Assembly: GCA_019113845.1 (NCBI GenBank)
Contig: DXGQ01000050.1
Span: 1-52,257, forward strand
Direction: 5' to 3'
Origin: Candidatus Anaerobutyricum avicola
Lineage (GTDB): Bacteria > Bacillota > Clostridia > Lachnospirales > Lachnospiraceae
DNA: 52,257 nt
The first letter of the stretch is position 1, and every line of letters begins with the position of its first letter. The notes beneath the pieces are model-generated. The model worked only from the letters and a program-made list of their open reading frames with translations. It was not told where the DNA came from and did not search any database. The translations under genes were made by a program, and so were the position numbers. Positions 25,571 through 34,448 of the stretch are shown piece by piece.

Positions 25571-25790
25571 ATGACGTAAGGCACATACGGATTCGCCCGT
25601 CTCGACCCTAAGTCGGACTGACCAGGGGTATCACTTTGAGATAGCTTCGGCCGTCCTCCTTCACAGCTCGCGGTCGAAAGCCGTATGTGCCCAAGCGTCA
25701 TTTGTCTATGGAAAAATCTCTGTTCCACCTCTACAAGAATCCCGCGTATGTTGGAAAAATAGCAGGTTATGGGCAAAGACGGACTGGTCA
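25571..25790 (+). repeat. Degenerate structured repeat, copy A
   Basis: Its first 137 bp are bounded by imperfect inverted repeats: AATGACGTAAGGCACATACGG near 25570-25590 faces CCGTATGTGCCCAAGCGTCATT at 25681-25702. Inside are TCGACCCTAAGTCGGACT and GTCCTCCTTCACAGCTCGCG. The tail CTGTTCCACCTCTACAAGAA (from about 25719) onward matches copy B read from the other strand. Both copies share the same order of blocks. Confidence 0.75.
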
Positions 25791-25811
25791 ATACTAAATT
25801 TACAGTCATTT

Positions 25812-26214
25812 CTGTCTGACTTCAGCACTAAGATTATGGCAAAATGCCCGTTCTATCTCGACTGTGTCTATAATATTGTGGCTGACTCTCCGGGGATGCC
25901 AGAATTCTTTGTTTCTTATTCCCTCGACAAAACAACTATCTATGTCTATAGCCTGCTGTTTTGCCAGCATACACAGGATTCTTGTAAAGATGAAACAGAG
26001 TTTCCAAATATCCAGATGCCGTTCGGAGTGCATACAGTTTCCGACCGCGAGCTGTGAGGGAGGACTATCTAAGACTTGTGGACGGCAGGGAGAAAATGCA
26101 AAGCGGTTTCTCACTGCCGATCAAAAAACACCTGTAGTCCGAGTGAGGGTCGAGTCGGGAGGAACTGTATGAGAACGAATGGCATCGTCTGTTATATGAG
26201 AAACCTGTTCCACC
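25812..26214 (-). repeat. Degenerate structured repeat, copy B, with long terminal hairpin arms
   Basis: Read on the minus strand it carries the same blocks as copy A (TCGACCCTCACTCGGACT, GTCCTCCCTCACAGCTCGCG, then CTTTACAAGAATCC). Its arms at 25989-26040 and 26163-26214 are imperfect inverted repeats about 52 bp long (shared blocks include GATGCC and CATACAGTT), so the interval could fold as one long hairpin. The right end abuts the stop codon of the HD hydrolase gene. Confidence 0.72.
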
Positions 26215-26215
26215 T

Positions 26216-26755
26216 TTACAAATCCTCATTGCTTAACTCTTTATACAGCGCAAGATATCTTTCTTCCACTTCCTGTCTTGGCATCTCCGCAAATACCGGC
26301 TGGCTTTTCAGCCCTGCTCCCGGATTGCCGCAGCCGACACCCATATAGTGAAGGAACTCAAAATACAGCAAGGTCTTATCAATCTCTTTCACAAGTTTCT
26401 TTTCTTCTGCCGACGGCACGCGCCCGGCAAATTTTTCATAGATCATCGTGAGCAGTTCTCGCTCCGCCTCTTTGTACGCCGGCATACGTTCCTTCACCGG
26501 ACTGATAAAATCTCCGAGATAGGCTTCCGCCCCGTCATGAAGCAGACAAAATAGCTGTATCTGCCGTGAAAGCTTCCTTGCCCGGGCCTCGTTCGCACAT
26601 TCCAGGCAGTGCTGTGCCACGGTATGTATTTCGGGAAAATGTCCGTTCGCCCGACTGAGCATGGAGAGTGCGTGCGCGATGTCCTCCATACGGATCTGCT
26701 CCGAATTCGGGTCCAGCGGGTCCATCAGGATTCCCATGTATGTCATAATATTCAT
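26216..26755 (-). CDS. HD-domain hydrolase, YfbR-like 5'-nucleotidase
   Basis: A 179-residue HD superfamily phosphohydrolase. The metal-binding pattern is visible as VAQHCLECANEA, then LLHDGAEAYLGD, and a later Asp in EIDKTLLYFEF. YfbR-type enzymes dephosphorylate 5'-deoxynucleotides; the natural substrate here is not determined. I place the start at the ATG at 26755, downstream of GGGAGGAGG; longer in-frame starts to 26818 would put that ribosome site inside the gene. The stop lies immediately beside the end of repeat copy B, so the repeat may have inserted at the 3' border. It is monocistronic, in the same direction as leuS. Confidence 0.83.
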   Translation of the reverse strand: MNIMTYMGILMDPLDPNSEQIRMEDIAHALSMLSRANGHFPEIHTVAQHCLECANEARARKLSRQIQLFCLLHDGAEAYLGDFISPVKERMPAYKEAERELLTMIYEKFAGRVPSAEEKKLVKEIDKTLLYFEFLHYMGVGCGNPGAGLKSQPVFAEMPRQEVEERYLALYKELSNEDL

Positions 26756-26893
26756 TGCATTTTGCACCTCCTCCCATTTTTCTGGTACAACATATCTTAT
26801 CCCAGTGTAATGCAACATGTTTATTAAAATTATATAATAATCTGCATTTTATCACAATATATAAGGCACATATAAAGATTCAGATATAGAAGA

Positions 26894-26926
26894 ATAACGC
26901 AGACAGCGTTCCGCCATCTGCGTTAT
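26894..26926 (-). terminator. Probable leuS terminator
   Basis: ATAACGCAGA and TCTGCGTTAT form a perfect 10-bp stem about 80 bp beyond the leuS stop. On the minus strand it is followed by a T-rich stretch (TTCTTCTATAT), weaker than a canonical T run. Confidence 0.5.
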
Positions 26927-27004
26927 CCTCATTTGTTTCTGATATGGCAGGTATCCTGCCTCTCGCCAGTTGCAGCGATCCTGCCGCCGGCAGTTTTGTC
27001 TCTC

Positions 27005-29416
27005 TTATTTTGCCACGATATTCACGATTCTGCCCGGCACGTAGATCTCTTTGCGGATCGTTCCGGTCAGTTTCTTTCCGAGCGCCTCTTTTGCTTTGGC
27101 GAGTACGTCGTCTTTGTCGGCGTCTGCCGGGATGAAAATGGTGCAGCGGGTCTTTCCGTTGACCTGTACAGGAATCTCGATCTCGTCGTCTTTCATGGCG
27201 TCCTCATCGTATTCCGGCCATGTCTGGCTGAATACGGAGTCGGTATGGCCGAACTGCTCCCAGAGTTCCTCTGCGATGTGAGGAGCAAATGGAGCGAGAA
27301 GGATGGTGTAAGTCTCCAGTGTCTCTTTGTCCACGCCGCCTTTTTTGCTCAGCTCGATGAGCTTGTTGTTGTATTCCATGAAACCGCTGACCACGGTATT
27401 TAAGCTGAAGGAGTTGAGACGGGTTGTGATATCGTATACCAGCTTGTGACGTACCTTGATAAGCTCGTCTGTCTCCGCCACGTCTTTGTCCTTGTTGTCC
27501 ATGGCCATCTTCCAGAAACGGTTCAGGAAACGGTATACACCGTCGATTCCCTTGTCGTCCCACTCGGAATCCAGTTCCGGCGGTCCCACGAACAGCTCGT
27601 AAAGACGCAGGGAATCGCAGCCATAGTCTCTTACCAGGTCGTCCGGGGAAACGACATTTCCTTTGGACTTGCTCATCTTGATACCGTTCTTTCCGGTGAT
27701 CATACCCTGGTTAAACAGCTTCTTGAATGGCTCATCGAAGTCGATGACGCCGATATCATATAAGAACTTGGTGTAGAATCTGGAATATAACAGATGGAGC
27801 ACCGCGTGTTCCACACCGCCGATATACATGTCAACCGGCAGGTATTTGTCTGCTTTTTCTTTGCTCACCAGTTCTTTATCGTTCTTGTTATCCACATAGC
27901 GCAGGAAGTACCAGGAAGATCCGGCCCACTGCGGCATCGTGTTTGTCTCTCTCTTTGCCGGAGCGCCGCAGCACGGACAGGTGGTGTTCACCCATTCCGG
28001 AATGTCTGCCAGCGGAGATTCGCCGGTTCCGGTCGGCTGGTACTTCTCTACCTCCGGAAGCAGTAACGGGAGTTCTTCTTCCGGTACCGGTACAGCGCCG
28101 CATTTCGGGCAGTGCACGATCGGGATCGGCTCGCCCCAGTAACGCTGACGGGAGAATACCCAGTCACGGAGCTTGTAGTTGACTTTCTTTTTGCCGATGC
28201 CTCTCTCCTCGATCATGGCAGGCGCTTCTTTTTTGAGCACGGCGGATTCCATGCCGTTCCACTCGCCGGAATTGATCATCGTTCCCACGGCGTCGGTGTA
28301 CGCCTCTGTCATGTTCTCGATCTCTTTTCCGTCTTTGGCGATGACCTGGATGATCGGGATGTCAAACTTCTTCGCGAACTCAAAGTCACGGTCGTCATGG
28401 GCCGGTACGCACATGATCGCTCCCGTACCGTAATCTGCCAGTACATAGTCAGCCAGCCAGATCGGGATCTTCGCGCCGTTTAACGGGTTGATGGCGTAGG
28501 AGCCTGTGAATACACCGGTCTTCTCCTTATCCTGCAGACGGTCCACGTTGGACTTCATACTGGAATCAAAAATGTATTTCTCCACCGCTTCTCTTGTCTC
28601 GTCGGTGGCCAGCTCTTTTGCCAGGGCGTGTTCCGGAGCGAGCACCATGAAGGTAGCGCCGTAGAGGGTATCCGGTCTTGTGGTGTAGACCGTGATCTTA
28701 TCCTCTCTTCCGTCCACCTGGAAATCCACCTCGGCTCCATAGCTCTTGCCGATCCAGTCGGTCTGCATCTTTTTTACCTTTTCCGGCCAGTCAAGCTTAT
28801 CCAGATCGTTTAACAGACGGTCCGCGTACTTGGTGATGCGGAGCATCCACTGCTTTAAGTTCTTCTTTGTCACCGGAGAACCGCAGCGCTCGCAGCAGCC
28901 GTCCACAACTTCCTCGTTAGCAAGTCCGGTCTTACAGGACGGACACCAGTTGATCGGCATCTCTTTTTCGTAAGCCAGGCCCGCCTTGAACATTTTCACA
29001 AAAATCCACTGGGTCCATTTGTAGAAGTTCGGGTCTGTGGTGTTGACCTCCATATCCCAGTCGTAAATCGCCGCAATCTCGTTGATCTGGCGTTTGATGT
29101 TTTTGATATTTTGCTCTGTGGTGATCTTCGGATGGGTTCCCATCTTGATGGCATAGTTCTCTGCCGGCAGACCGAACGCATCCCAGCCCATCGGATGGAT
29201 CAGATAGTATCCCTGAAGCATCTTATAACGGCTCCAGACGTCACTGATCACATAACCTCTCCAGTGTCCTACATGAAGACCGCTTCCTGAAGGGTATGGG
29301 AACATATCCAGACAGTAATATTTCGGCTTCTTGCCGTCATTGACATTGACAGGATGTTCCTCCCAGTGTTTGCGCCATTTCTGTTCGATGGCTCTATGAT
29401 TGTATGGTGTTGCCAT
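27005..29416 (-). CDS. leuS: Leucyl-tRNA synthetase
   Basis: An 803-residue class Ia synthetase that charges tRNA-Leu. The HIGH-type motif is FPYPSGSGLHVGHWRGY, the KMSKS loop is KMSKSKGNVV, and a zinc-type CPSC...CERC pair and the CP1 editing domain are present. The length is normal for Firmicutes. The start at 29416 follows AGGAGGAAAGAGGA; in-frame ATGs further upstream are not part of the family. The 122 bp leader carries no T-box consensus (GGGTGGNACCGCG), which is notable because many Firmicutes synthetase genes have one. It is transcribed in the same direction as the L,D-transpeptidase gene 122 bp upstream. Confidence 0.97.
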   Translation of the reverse strand: MATPYNHRAIEQKWRKHWEEHPVNVNDGKKPKYYCLDMFPYPSGSGLHVGHWRGYVISDVWSRYKMLQGYYLIHPMGWDAFGLPAENYAIKMGTHPKITTEQNIKNIKRQINEIAAIYDWDMEVNTTDPNFYKWTQWIFVKMFKAGLAYEKEMPINWCPSCKTGLANEEVVDGCCERCGSPVTKKNLKQWMLRITKYADRLLNDLDKLDWPEKVKKMQTDWIGKSYGAEVDFQVDGREDKITVYTTRPDTLYGATFMVLAPEHALAKELATDETREAVEKYIFDSSMKSNVDRLQDKEKTGVFTGSYAINPLNGAKIPIWLADYVLADYGTGAIMCVPAHDDRDFEFAKKFDIPIIQVIAKDGKEIENMTEAYTDAVGTMINSGEWNGMESAVLKKEAPAMIEERGIGKKKVNYKLRDWVFSRQRYWGEPIPIVHCPKCGAVPVPEEELPLLLPEVEKYQPTGTGESPLADIPEWVNTTCPCCGAPAKRETNTMPQWAGSSWYFLRYVDNKNDKELVSKEKADKYLPVDMYIGGVEHAVLHLLYSRFYTKFLYDIGVIDFDEPFKKLFNQGMITGKNGIKMSKSKGNVVSPDDLVRDYGCDSLRLYELFVGPPELDSEWDDKGIDGVYRFLNRFWKMAMDNKDKDVAETDELIKVRHKLVYDITTRLNSFSLNTVVSGFMEYNNKLIELSKKGGVDKETLETYTILLAPFAPHIAEELWEQFGHTDSVFSQTWPEYDEDAMKDDEIEIPVQVNGKTRCTIFIPADADKDDVLAKAKEALGKKLTGTIRKEIYVPGRIVNIVAK

Positions 29417-29538
29417 TCCTCTTTCCTCCTGTATCTTTTCTCGTTGCTTTTTTGAGGATGTACACATTTTGCGGTTTCCTTTTGTGGCAGACCGCAGCAC
29501 GCTATCCCTTCACTTTCCGCCGACCGGATCGTCGGCCT

Positions 29539-30411
29539 TTATACTGTCGGAACCGCCGGAGCTTCTGCCGGCTCCTGCGGCGCTTTTTTCACAGTATATG
29601 TAACTTTCAGCGACTTGCTGAGCAATGTTCTCGGATCGGTCACCGTAAATGTGATCTTGTACTTGCCCGGTTTCTTCGTTCTCACCCGGCCTTTGATCGT
29701 CACATTTTTCAGCAGCTCCGCAGAAGATGTGGTCCGGGAAGATACCGTGATCATCTTCCTGAGCTTCTTTTTATTCATCTTGCTTCCATATTTAATATTC
29801 TTAACCTTTTTGGATGCAGACTTTTTCAGGCTGATGCTCGGATAATACGGGTTCGCCGGGTCCGGATCCGTCGGGTCCCATCCTGTCCGGCTGGAAGTAG
29901 ATATCGTCAGCTTATCCCGCTGCGGCTTCTTCAGACTCCTTGACTCGCCAATGACAACCCTTGTCCCGATCCCGCAGTTGTCATAGATCCACTTCGCGTC
30001 TACGACTGCCAGACGGATACATCCCGCGGATGCCTGGGTTCCCAGCTTGTTATATTCCTTTGTCGCCATCTGATTCTTGACCGTTCTGTAATATGGTACG
30101 GAATGGAACAGGTAAGAACCATGGATCCTCGTACAGTACTGTCCGTACACACCGCCGTAAAGCGCATGCCAGCGCATCTTGCTCACTGTATTATAAGTTC
30201 CTCCGATCGTGGAATATCCCCTTCCGGTAGAACAGTACATGGCGCGGACCAGCCTGCCGCTCCCTGACTCCACCACGTTGATCAGATTCGTCCGCCGGTT
30301 GACATAAATGGTATATCTGCTGGCTGCCTCCGCGTCGATTCCTTTTCCGCAGACAAACGCCGCTGCGAAAAACAGGAACACAGCCATCACGATACATCGT
30401 CTTGTTCTCAT
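29539..30411 (-). CDS. L,D-transpeptidase (YkuD domain), secreted
   Basis: A 290-residue exported protein. It has a signal peptide of about 30 residues (MRTRRCIVMAVFLFFAAAFV). The YkuD domain has HGSYLFHSVPY and the catalytic SAGCIRL motif with His and Cys in the expected order. A basic C-terminal region (about 185-290) follows, resembling a bacterial Ig-like beta domain and ending in Pro/Ala-rich residues. YkuD enzymes make 3-3 cross-links in peptidoglycan or attach proteins to it. The ATG at 30411 is preceded by AGGGAGAG; upstream in-frame codons to 30603 are not signal-like. It is divergent from the VOC gene, with promoters in the 250 bp between. Confidence 0.92.
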   Translation of the reverse strand: MRTRRCIVMAVFLFFAAAFVCGKGIDAEAASRYTIYVNRRTNLINVVESGSGRLVRAMYCSTGRGYSTIGGTYNTVSKMRWHALYGGVYGQYCTRIHGSYLFHSVPYYRTVKNQMATKEYNKLGTQASAGCIRLAVVDAKWIYDNCGIGTRVVIGESRSLKKPQRDKLTISTSSRTGWDPTDPDPANPYYPSISLKKSASKKVKNIKYGSKMNKKKLRKMITVSSRTTSSAELLKNVTIKGRVRTKKPGKYKITFTVTDPRTLLSKSLKVTYTVKKAPQEPAEAPAVPTV

Positions 30412-30587
30412 CAATCTCTCCCTTTCTTTCTGCCGCCTTCCCGCGGCTCTGCCTTTTTTACCAGACCGGAACAGCCGGTACATTTCTTGAAAAATTTGGC
30501 TCTGGGTATTATTATATAATTTTTCTCCCGTTTGTAAAGGAAAAGTTACGGAAAATGTGCTGTCAAAACGGCAAAAAACCTCATTTA

Positions 30588-30616
30588 TTGCCCTACTCTG
30601 CAAAATGTGCTATAGT
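30588..30616 (+). promoter_or_regulatory. Sigma-A promoter for the VOC gene
   Basis: TTGCCC (30588-30593), 17 bp, TATAGT (30611-30616), about 45 bp before the VOC start and followed by an AAGGAGG ribosome site. Confidence 0.65.
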
Positions 30617-30664
30617 AAACGGGATGTATCAGAGATTAGTATTTCAATTTAAGGAGGCGTAATA

Positions 30665-31030
30665 ATGATCGAATTTAACCATTTTAATTTTAATGTTCTG
30701 GACCTGGAAAAAAGTATCGCATTTTATAAGGAAGCGATCGGTCTTTCCGTTGTTCGTGAAAAGAACGCATCCGACGGCAGTTACAAGATCGTCTATCTCG
30801 GAGACGGCCGCACCGGCTTCTCTCTGGAGCTGACCTGGATGCGCGACCGCAAAGAACCGTATGATCTGGGAGACGAGGAGTTTCATCTCGCATTTAAGAC
30901 GGATGAATACGATGCCTTCCACAAAAAACATGAGGAAATGGGCTGCATCTGTTTTGAAAATCCTTCCATGGGCATTTATTTCATCAATGACCCGGATGGA
31001 TACTGGATCGAGATCGTTCCGGTAAGATAG
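30665..31030 (+). CDS. VOC family protein, glyoxalase I-like
   Basis: A 121-residue vicinal oxygen chelate protein: FNHFNFNVLDLEKSIAFYKE at the start, YLGDGRTGFSLELTW in the middle and DPDGYWIEIVPVR at the end. The His and Glu positions fit a glyoxalase-type metal site, so lactoylglutathione-lyase-like detoxification of methylglyoxal adducts is possible. Many VOC proteins have other substrates. AAGGAGG precedes the ATG. The penicillin-binding protein gene follows after 37 bp and may be read through from the same promoter. Confidence 0.85.
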   Translation: MIEFNHFNFNVLDLEKSIAFYKEAIGLSVVREKNASDGSYKIVYLGDGRTGFSLELTWMRDRKEPYDLGDEEFHLAFKTDEYDAFHKKHEEMGCICFENPSMGIYFINDPDGYWIEIVPVR

Positions 31031-31067
31031 TCTTTCTTCCGGGCCATTCTCTTAAAAAGGAATTTTT

Positions 31068-33797
31068 ATGCGTTACAATCAATCATCCATCCAAAAGAGA
31101 AAACAGCAGCTCCATTCCAGGAAAAAGCGGCTTCACAGCTCTTTTTCCGTCCTGGTATTCAAAATATTTCTTCTGCTGCTCCTTGTTCTCATCGTCGGCG
31201 GCGGCGGTCTGGCATTCGGTTCCGTAGAGGGTATGATCGAAACGACCCCCACCAATTATAATCTGAAACCGAAGTATTCCGCGACGATCATCTTTGACGA
31301 CAGCGGGCAGAAGACAGAAGTGCTGAGCGACTACTCTTCTAACCGGATCATTGTGGATTACGAGCAGATCCCCGCCAACTTGAAAAATGCCTTTATCGCC
31401 ATTGAGGATGAACGTTTTTATGAACACAACGGCGTTGACTTAAAAGGTATCATCCGGGCGGGCATCACCGCCTTGCAAAACGGCGGCGCTACACAGGGAG
31501 CCAGCACGATCACACAGCAGCTGATCAAAAATAATGTATTTGAAGTCTGGGATGAAAGTAATTTTCTCGCCAAGATCAAGAGGAAGATTCAGGAGCAGTA
31601 TCTGGCCATCCAGGTGGAGAAGAAGACTTCCAAGGAAGAGATTCTCACCGACTATTTGAATACCATCAACCTGGGCAAGGGAACGCTGGGCGTGGAATCC
31701 GCCGCCAATTATTATTTTGACAAATCGGTGGAAGACCTCACACTCTCCGAGTGCGCTGTCATCGCCAGCATCACACAGAACCCGACCCGGTTGAATCCTA
31801 TCGACCATCCGGAAAACAATAAAGAGCGGCGGGATATCGTTCTCCGGAAAATGTATGAGTTGAATTATATTTCCAGTCAGGAGTACGAGGAAGCGTTATC
31901 CGATGATGTGTATTCACGCATCTCCAAAACGCAGGCCAGCCAGAACCAGCGCTCGGTATATTCCTATTTTACGGACGCGCTGATCACACAGATTGTGGAA
32001 GACCTGCAGAGTGAATACAATTATACCCAGTCACAGGCGTACAATCTTGTATACCGGGGCGGATTGCGTATTCATTCGACCCAGTCCTCGCAGATGCAGA
32101 ATATCGCCGATACCGTCATCAATGACAAGAGCAATTATCCGGTAGACACCTATTTTTCTCTGGAGTATGACCTGCATGTCACGAAGGCGGACGGACAGTC
32201 TGTTCTCTATACGGAGCGGGACATCCGGGATTATTTCCGCAGTGCCAATGGAGATGCGGATTACCGGACTATCTATCCGACGAAAAAGGCGATGCGCAAG
32301 GCCATCCGTGTCTTCAAGAAAAATACGGTGGCAGAGGACGACCAGATCCTGACCGAGACCGTCCGCTTTGCTCTGGAACCGCAGATTTCCTACTCGCTTA
32401 TTGATCAGAGTACCGGACAGGTGAAAGTTCTGGTGGGCGGACGTGGAGAAAAGAAAGACGACCTGGCTTTAAACCGCGCCACTGCGTTTACGAGGCAGCC
32501 GGGTTCCACCTTTAAGATCCTGTCCACTTACGCGCCTGCCCTTGACACCGGCGGCATGACGCTGGCGACTGTTTTTGACGACGCGCCGTACACTTATGAA
32601 AACGGCGACGAGGTCACCAACTACAATCCGGACGAGTACCGGGGACTCATCACCATCCGGGATGCCATCACGAACTCAAACAATATCGTTGCGGTCAAAG
32701 CTCTGACGCAGCTCACACCGCAGGTAGGGTATGATTTTCTGTTAAAACTTGGCTTCACCACTCTGGTCAACAACCGGCAGACCAGCAGCGGCGGCACGGA
32801 GACCGACGTCAATCAGGCTCTCGCTCTGGGTGGTATCACCGACGGCGTCACCAACGTGGAATTGACCGCGGCCTATGCTGCGATTGCCAACAGGGGATAT
32901 TATAACAAGCCGATTCTGTATACCAGTGTGGAGGACAGCCATGGAAATGTTCTCCTGCAAAATGAATCTGCTCCGAAACAGGTGATGAAAGAGACCACCG
33001 CCTGGCTCCTGACCGACGCCATGAAAGACGTCATCTCCGAGGGAAACGGTACGGAGGCACAGCTTTCCTCCGATATGGCCGTGGCGGGAAAAACAGGAAC
33101 CACTTCCAACAATTATGATTTCTGGTTCTGTGGTTACACGCCATACTACACGGCGTCCATCTGGACCGGTTACGATTACAATACATCCTTTGACAACGAG
33201 GATGACTACCACAAGGTGATCTGGGCAAAAATCATGGATCAGATCATCGATGCACAGCAACAGCAGATTCGTGATTTTGACGCCTGCCAGGGTATCCGCA
33301 CCGCCACCATCTGCGCGAAGTCCGGTAAGCTTCCGGTGAGCGGCGTCTGCTCCAATGACCCGGAGAAGAACATGGAACGCATCGAGTATTTCGAAGCGGG
33401 CACGGAACCGAAAGACAGCTGTGAAAATCACATTGTCGTCACCTTCTGTTCCGCATCCAACCGGGTATCCAGACGATTCTGTCCGGATGAGCTGTTATAC
33501 CAGCGGATTTTCCGGGTACGCCCGGATGGTTCTTCCGGCGTTACGGAAGACACCCCGTACTGTCTGAATGTCAGCATCGATCATTACCGCTGCAACATTC
33601 ACACCCGTCAGTGGCAGGAAGAGCAGGAACGGCAGCAGAACCAGCAGCTTCCGACTCTTCCCGGCGTCACCTCCCCTTCCGGTGACGTCCTCTCTGAGGA
33701 TTCCGGTGACGCCGGTGATTCCGGCAGCACGCCTTCCGGGGAATCTCCGCCAGGGCTTGGCGACCTTGCCGACGCCATACTCGATATGTTCCGCTGA
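31068..33797 (+). CDS. Class A penicillin-binding protein (PBP1A-type)
   Basis: A 909-residue bifunctional peptidoglycan synthase. A cationic N-terminus and one membrane helix (VFKIFLLLLLVLIVGGGGLAF) are followed by a GT51 glycosyltransferase domain with AIEDERFYEHNGVD and GASTITQQLIKN. The transpeptidase domain has the active Ser in RQPGSTFKI, SNN in TNSNNIVAVK and KTGTT. The final 60 residues are Pro/Gly/Ser/Gln-rich and disordered. Both catalytic domains appear intact. AAGGA lies before the ATG. Transcription ends at the long hairpin at 33875-33935. It is the main cell-wall polymerase gene of this window. Confidence 0.95.
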   Translation: MRYNQSSIQKRKQQLHSRKKRLHSSFSVLVFKIFLLLLLVLIVGGGGLAFGSVEGMIETTPTNYNLKPKYSATIIFDDSGQKTEVLSDYSSNRIIVDYEQIPANLKNAFIAIEDERFYEHNGVDLKGIIRAGITALQNGGATQGASTITQQLIKNNVFEVWDESNFLAKIKRKIQEQYLAIQVEKKTSKEEILTDYLNTINLGKGTLGVESAANYYFDKSVEDLTLSECAVIASITQNPTRLNPIDHPENNKERRDIVLRKMYELNYISSQEYEEALSDDVYSRISKTQASQNQRSVYSYFTDALITQIVEDLQSEYNYTQSQAYNLVYRGGLRIHSTQSSQMQNIADTVINDKSNYPVDTYFSLEYDLHVTKADGQSVLYTERDIRDYFRSANGDADYRTIYPTKKAMRKAIRVFKKNTVAEDDQILTETVRFALEPQISYSLIDQSTGQVKVLVGGRGEKKDDLALNRATAFTRQPGSTFKILSTYAPALDTGGMTLATVFDDAPYTYENGDEVTNYNPDEYRGLITIRDAITNSNNIVAVKALTQLTPQVGYDFLLKLGFTTLVNNRQTSSGGTETDVNQALALGGITDGVTNVELTAAYAAIANRGYYNKPILYTSVEDSHGNVLLQNESAPKQVMKETTAWLLTDAMKDVISEGNGTEAQLSSDMAVAGKTGTTSNNYDFWFCGYTPYYTASIWTGYDYNTSFDNEDDYHKVIWAKIMDQIIDAQQQQIRDFDACQGIRTATICAKSGKLPVSGVCSNDPEKNMERIEYFEAGTEPKDSCENHIVVTFCSASNRVSRRFCPDELLYQRIFRVRPDGSSGVTEDTPYCLNVSIDHYRCNIHTRQWQEEQERQQNQQLPTLPGVTSPSGDVLSEDSGDAGDSGSTPSGESPPGLGDLADAILDMFR

Positions 33798-33874
33798 GGC
33801 AGCCACCCCTGCATTCTTCCTTTCTGTGTAAGCCAAAAGATGCTCATCTTATAAAAGGAAAAGCAGCAAAATTT

Positions 33875-33935
33875 AAGACCGCTTTCGCCCACGTTCCTCC
33901 ACGATAACAGGAACGCCGGCGAAGCGGTCTTTTTC
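33875..33935 (+). terminator. Terminator after the penicillin-binding protein gene
   Basis: AAGACCGCTTTCGCCCACGT pairs with the region ending GGCGAAGCGGTCTT followed by TTTTC; an inner AGGAAC/GTTCCT stem extends it. The length, over 20 bp, is unusual for a terminator. Confidence 0.85.
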
Positions 33936-33980
33936 TTTGTCTCTTTTCTTCCTTATTCTATTTGCTGCCTTTCCCTCTTC

Positions 33981-34337
33981 TCATTTTTTCATCTTCGGTT
34001 TGAAAATGATCGAAGCCAGATAGGAAAATACCAGCGCCGCGCTTGTCCCCGCAGCCGCTGCCTTGAAGCCGCCCTTAAACAGCCCGATAAATCCTTCCGT
34101 ATTTACCGCTTCCATCACGCCCCTTGCCAGATTATACCCAAATCCGGACAGAGGAACACTGGCCCCGCAGCCTGCCCACTGCTGAAGCGGTTCATAGATT
34201 CCGACAGCGCCCAGGATCACTCCTGCGATCACCAGCAGGACCATAACTCTCCCTGGCATCAGCCTGGTATGATCCAGAAATATCTGAACCAGCATACAGA
34301 TAAGCCCTCCTACCAAAAATGCTCTCACATAGACCAT
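33981..34337 (-). CDS. spoVAE: Stage V sporulation protein AE (SpoVAEb)
   Basis: A 118-residue, mostly hydrophobic inner-membrane protein: MVYVRAFLVGGLICMLVQIF at the start, a PLQQWAGCGASVPLSGFGYN motif and a second pair of helices. It is part of the SpoVA channel that moves Ca-dipicolinate into the spore core. GAAGGGAGAG precedes the ATG. It sits 111 bp downstream of spoVAD but about 10 kb away from spoVAC, whereas the usual order is spoVAC-spoVAD-spoVAE without a break. Confidence 0.92.
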   Translation of the reverse strand: MVYVRAFLVGGLICMLVQIFLDHTRLMPGRVMVLLVIAGVILGAVGIYEPLQQWAGCGASVPLSGFGYNLARGVMEAVNTEGFIGLFKGGFKAAAAGTSAALVFSYLASIIFKPKMKK

Positions 34338-34448
34338 GATGTCTCTCCCTTCTTCTCGTTATTCTCCGCCTGCGTCGGGTCACAGCTTCTTTTATGCATA
34401 CAATCGGCAAGTCCTGGTCGTTGCCATGCACGTAGCAAATTCCAGCCG

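Larger units (their letters stand above)
25503..26215. other. Gene-free stretch filled with inverted repeat copies
   Basis: No frame here has a ribosome site with a recognisable product. The short frames that are open are shared between copies of a repeat and read in different phases, as expected of non-coding repeats. The stretch consists of a plus-oriented copy (25571 to about 25790) and a minus-oriented, longer copy (about 25812 to 26214), described separately. Confidence 0.75.

Noticed and set aside
25836-26172. Short open frames on both strands in the repeat region
   Set aside because: They fall within inverted copies of a non-coding-looking repeat, have no good ribosome sites and no consistent reading frame between copies.
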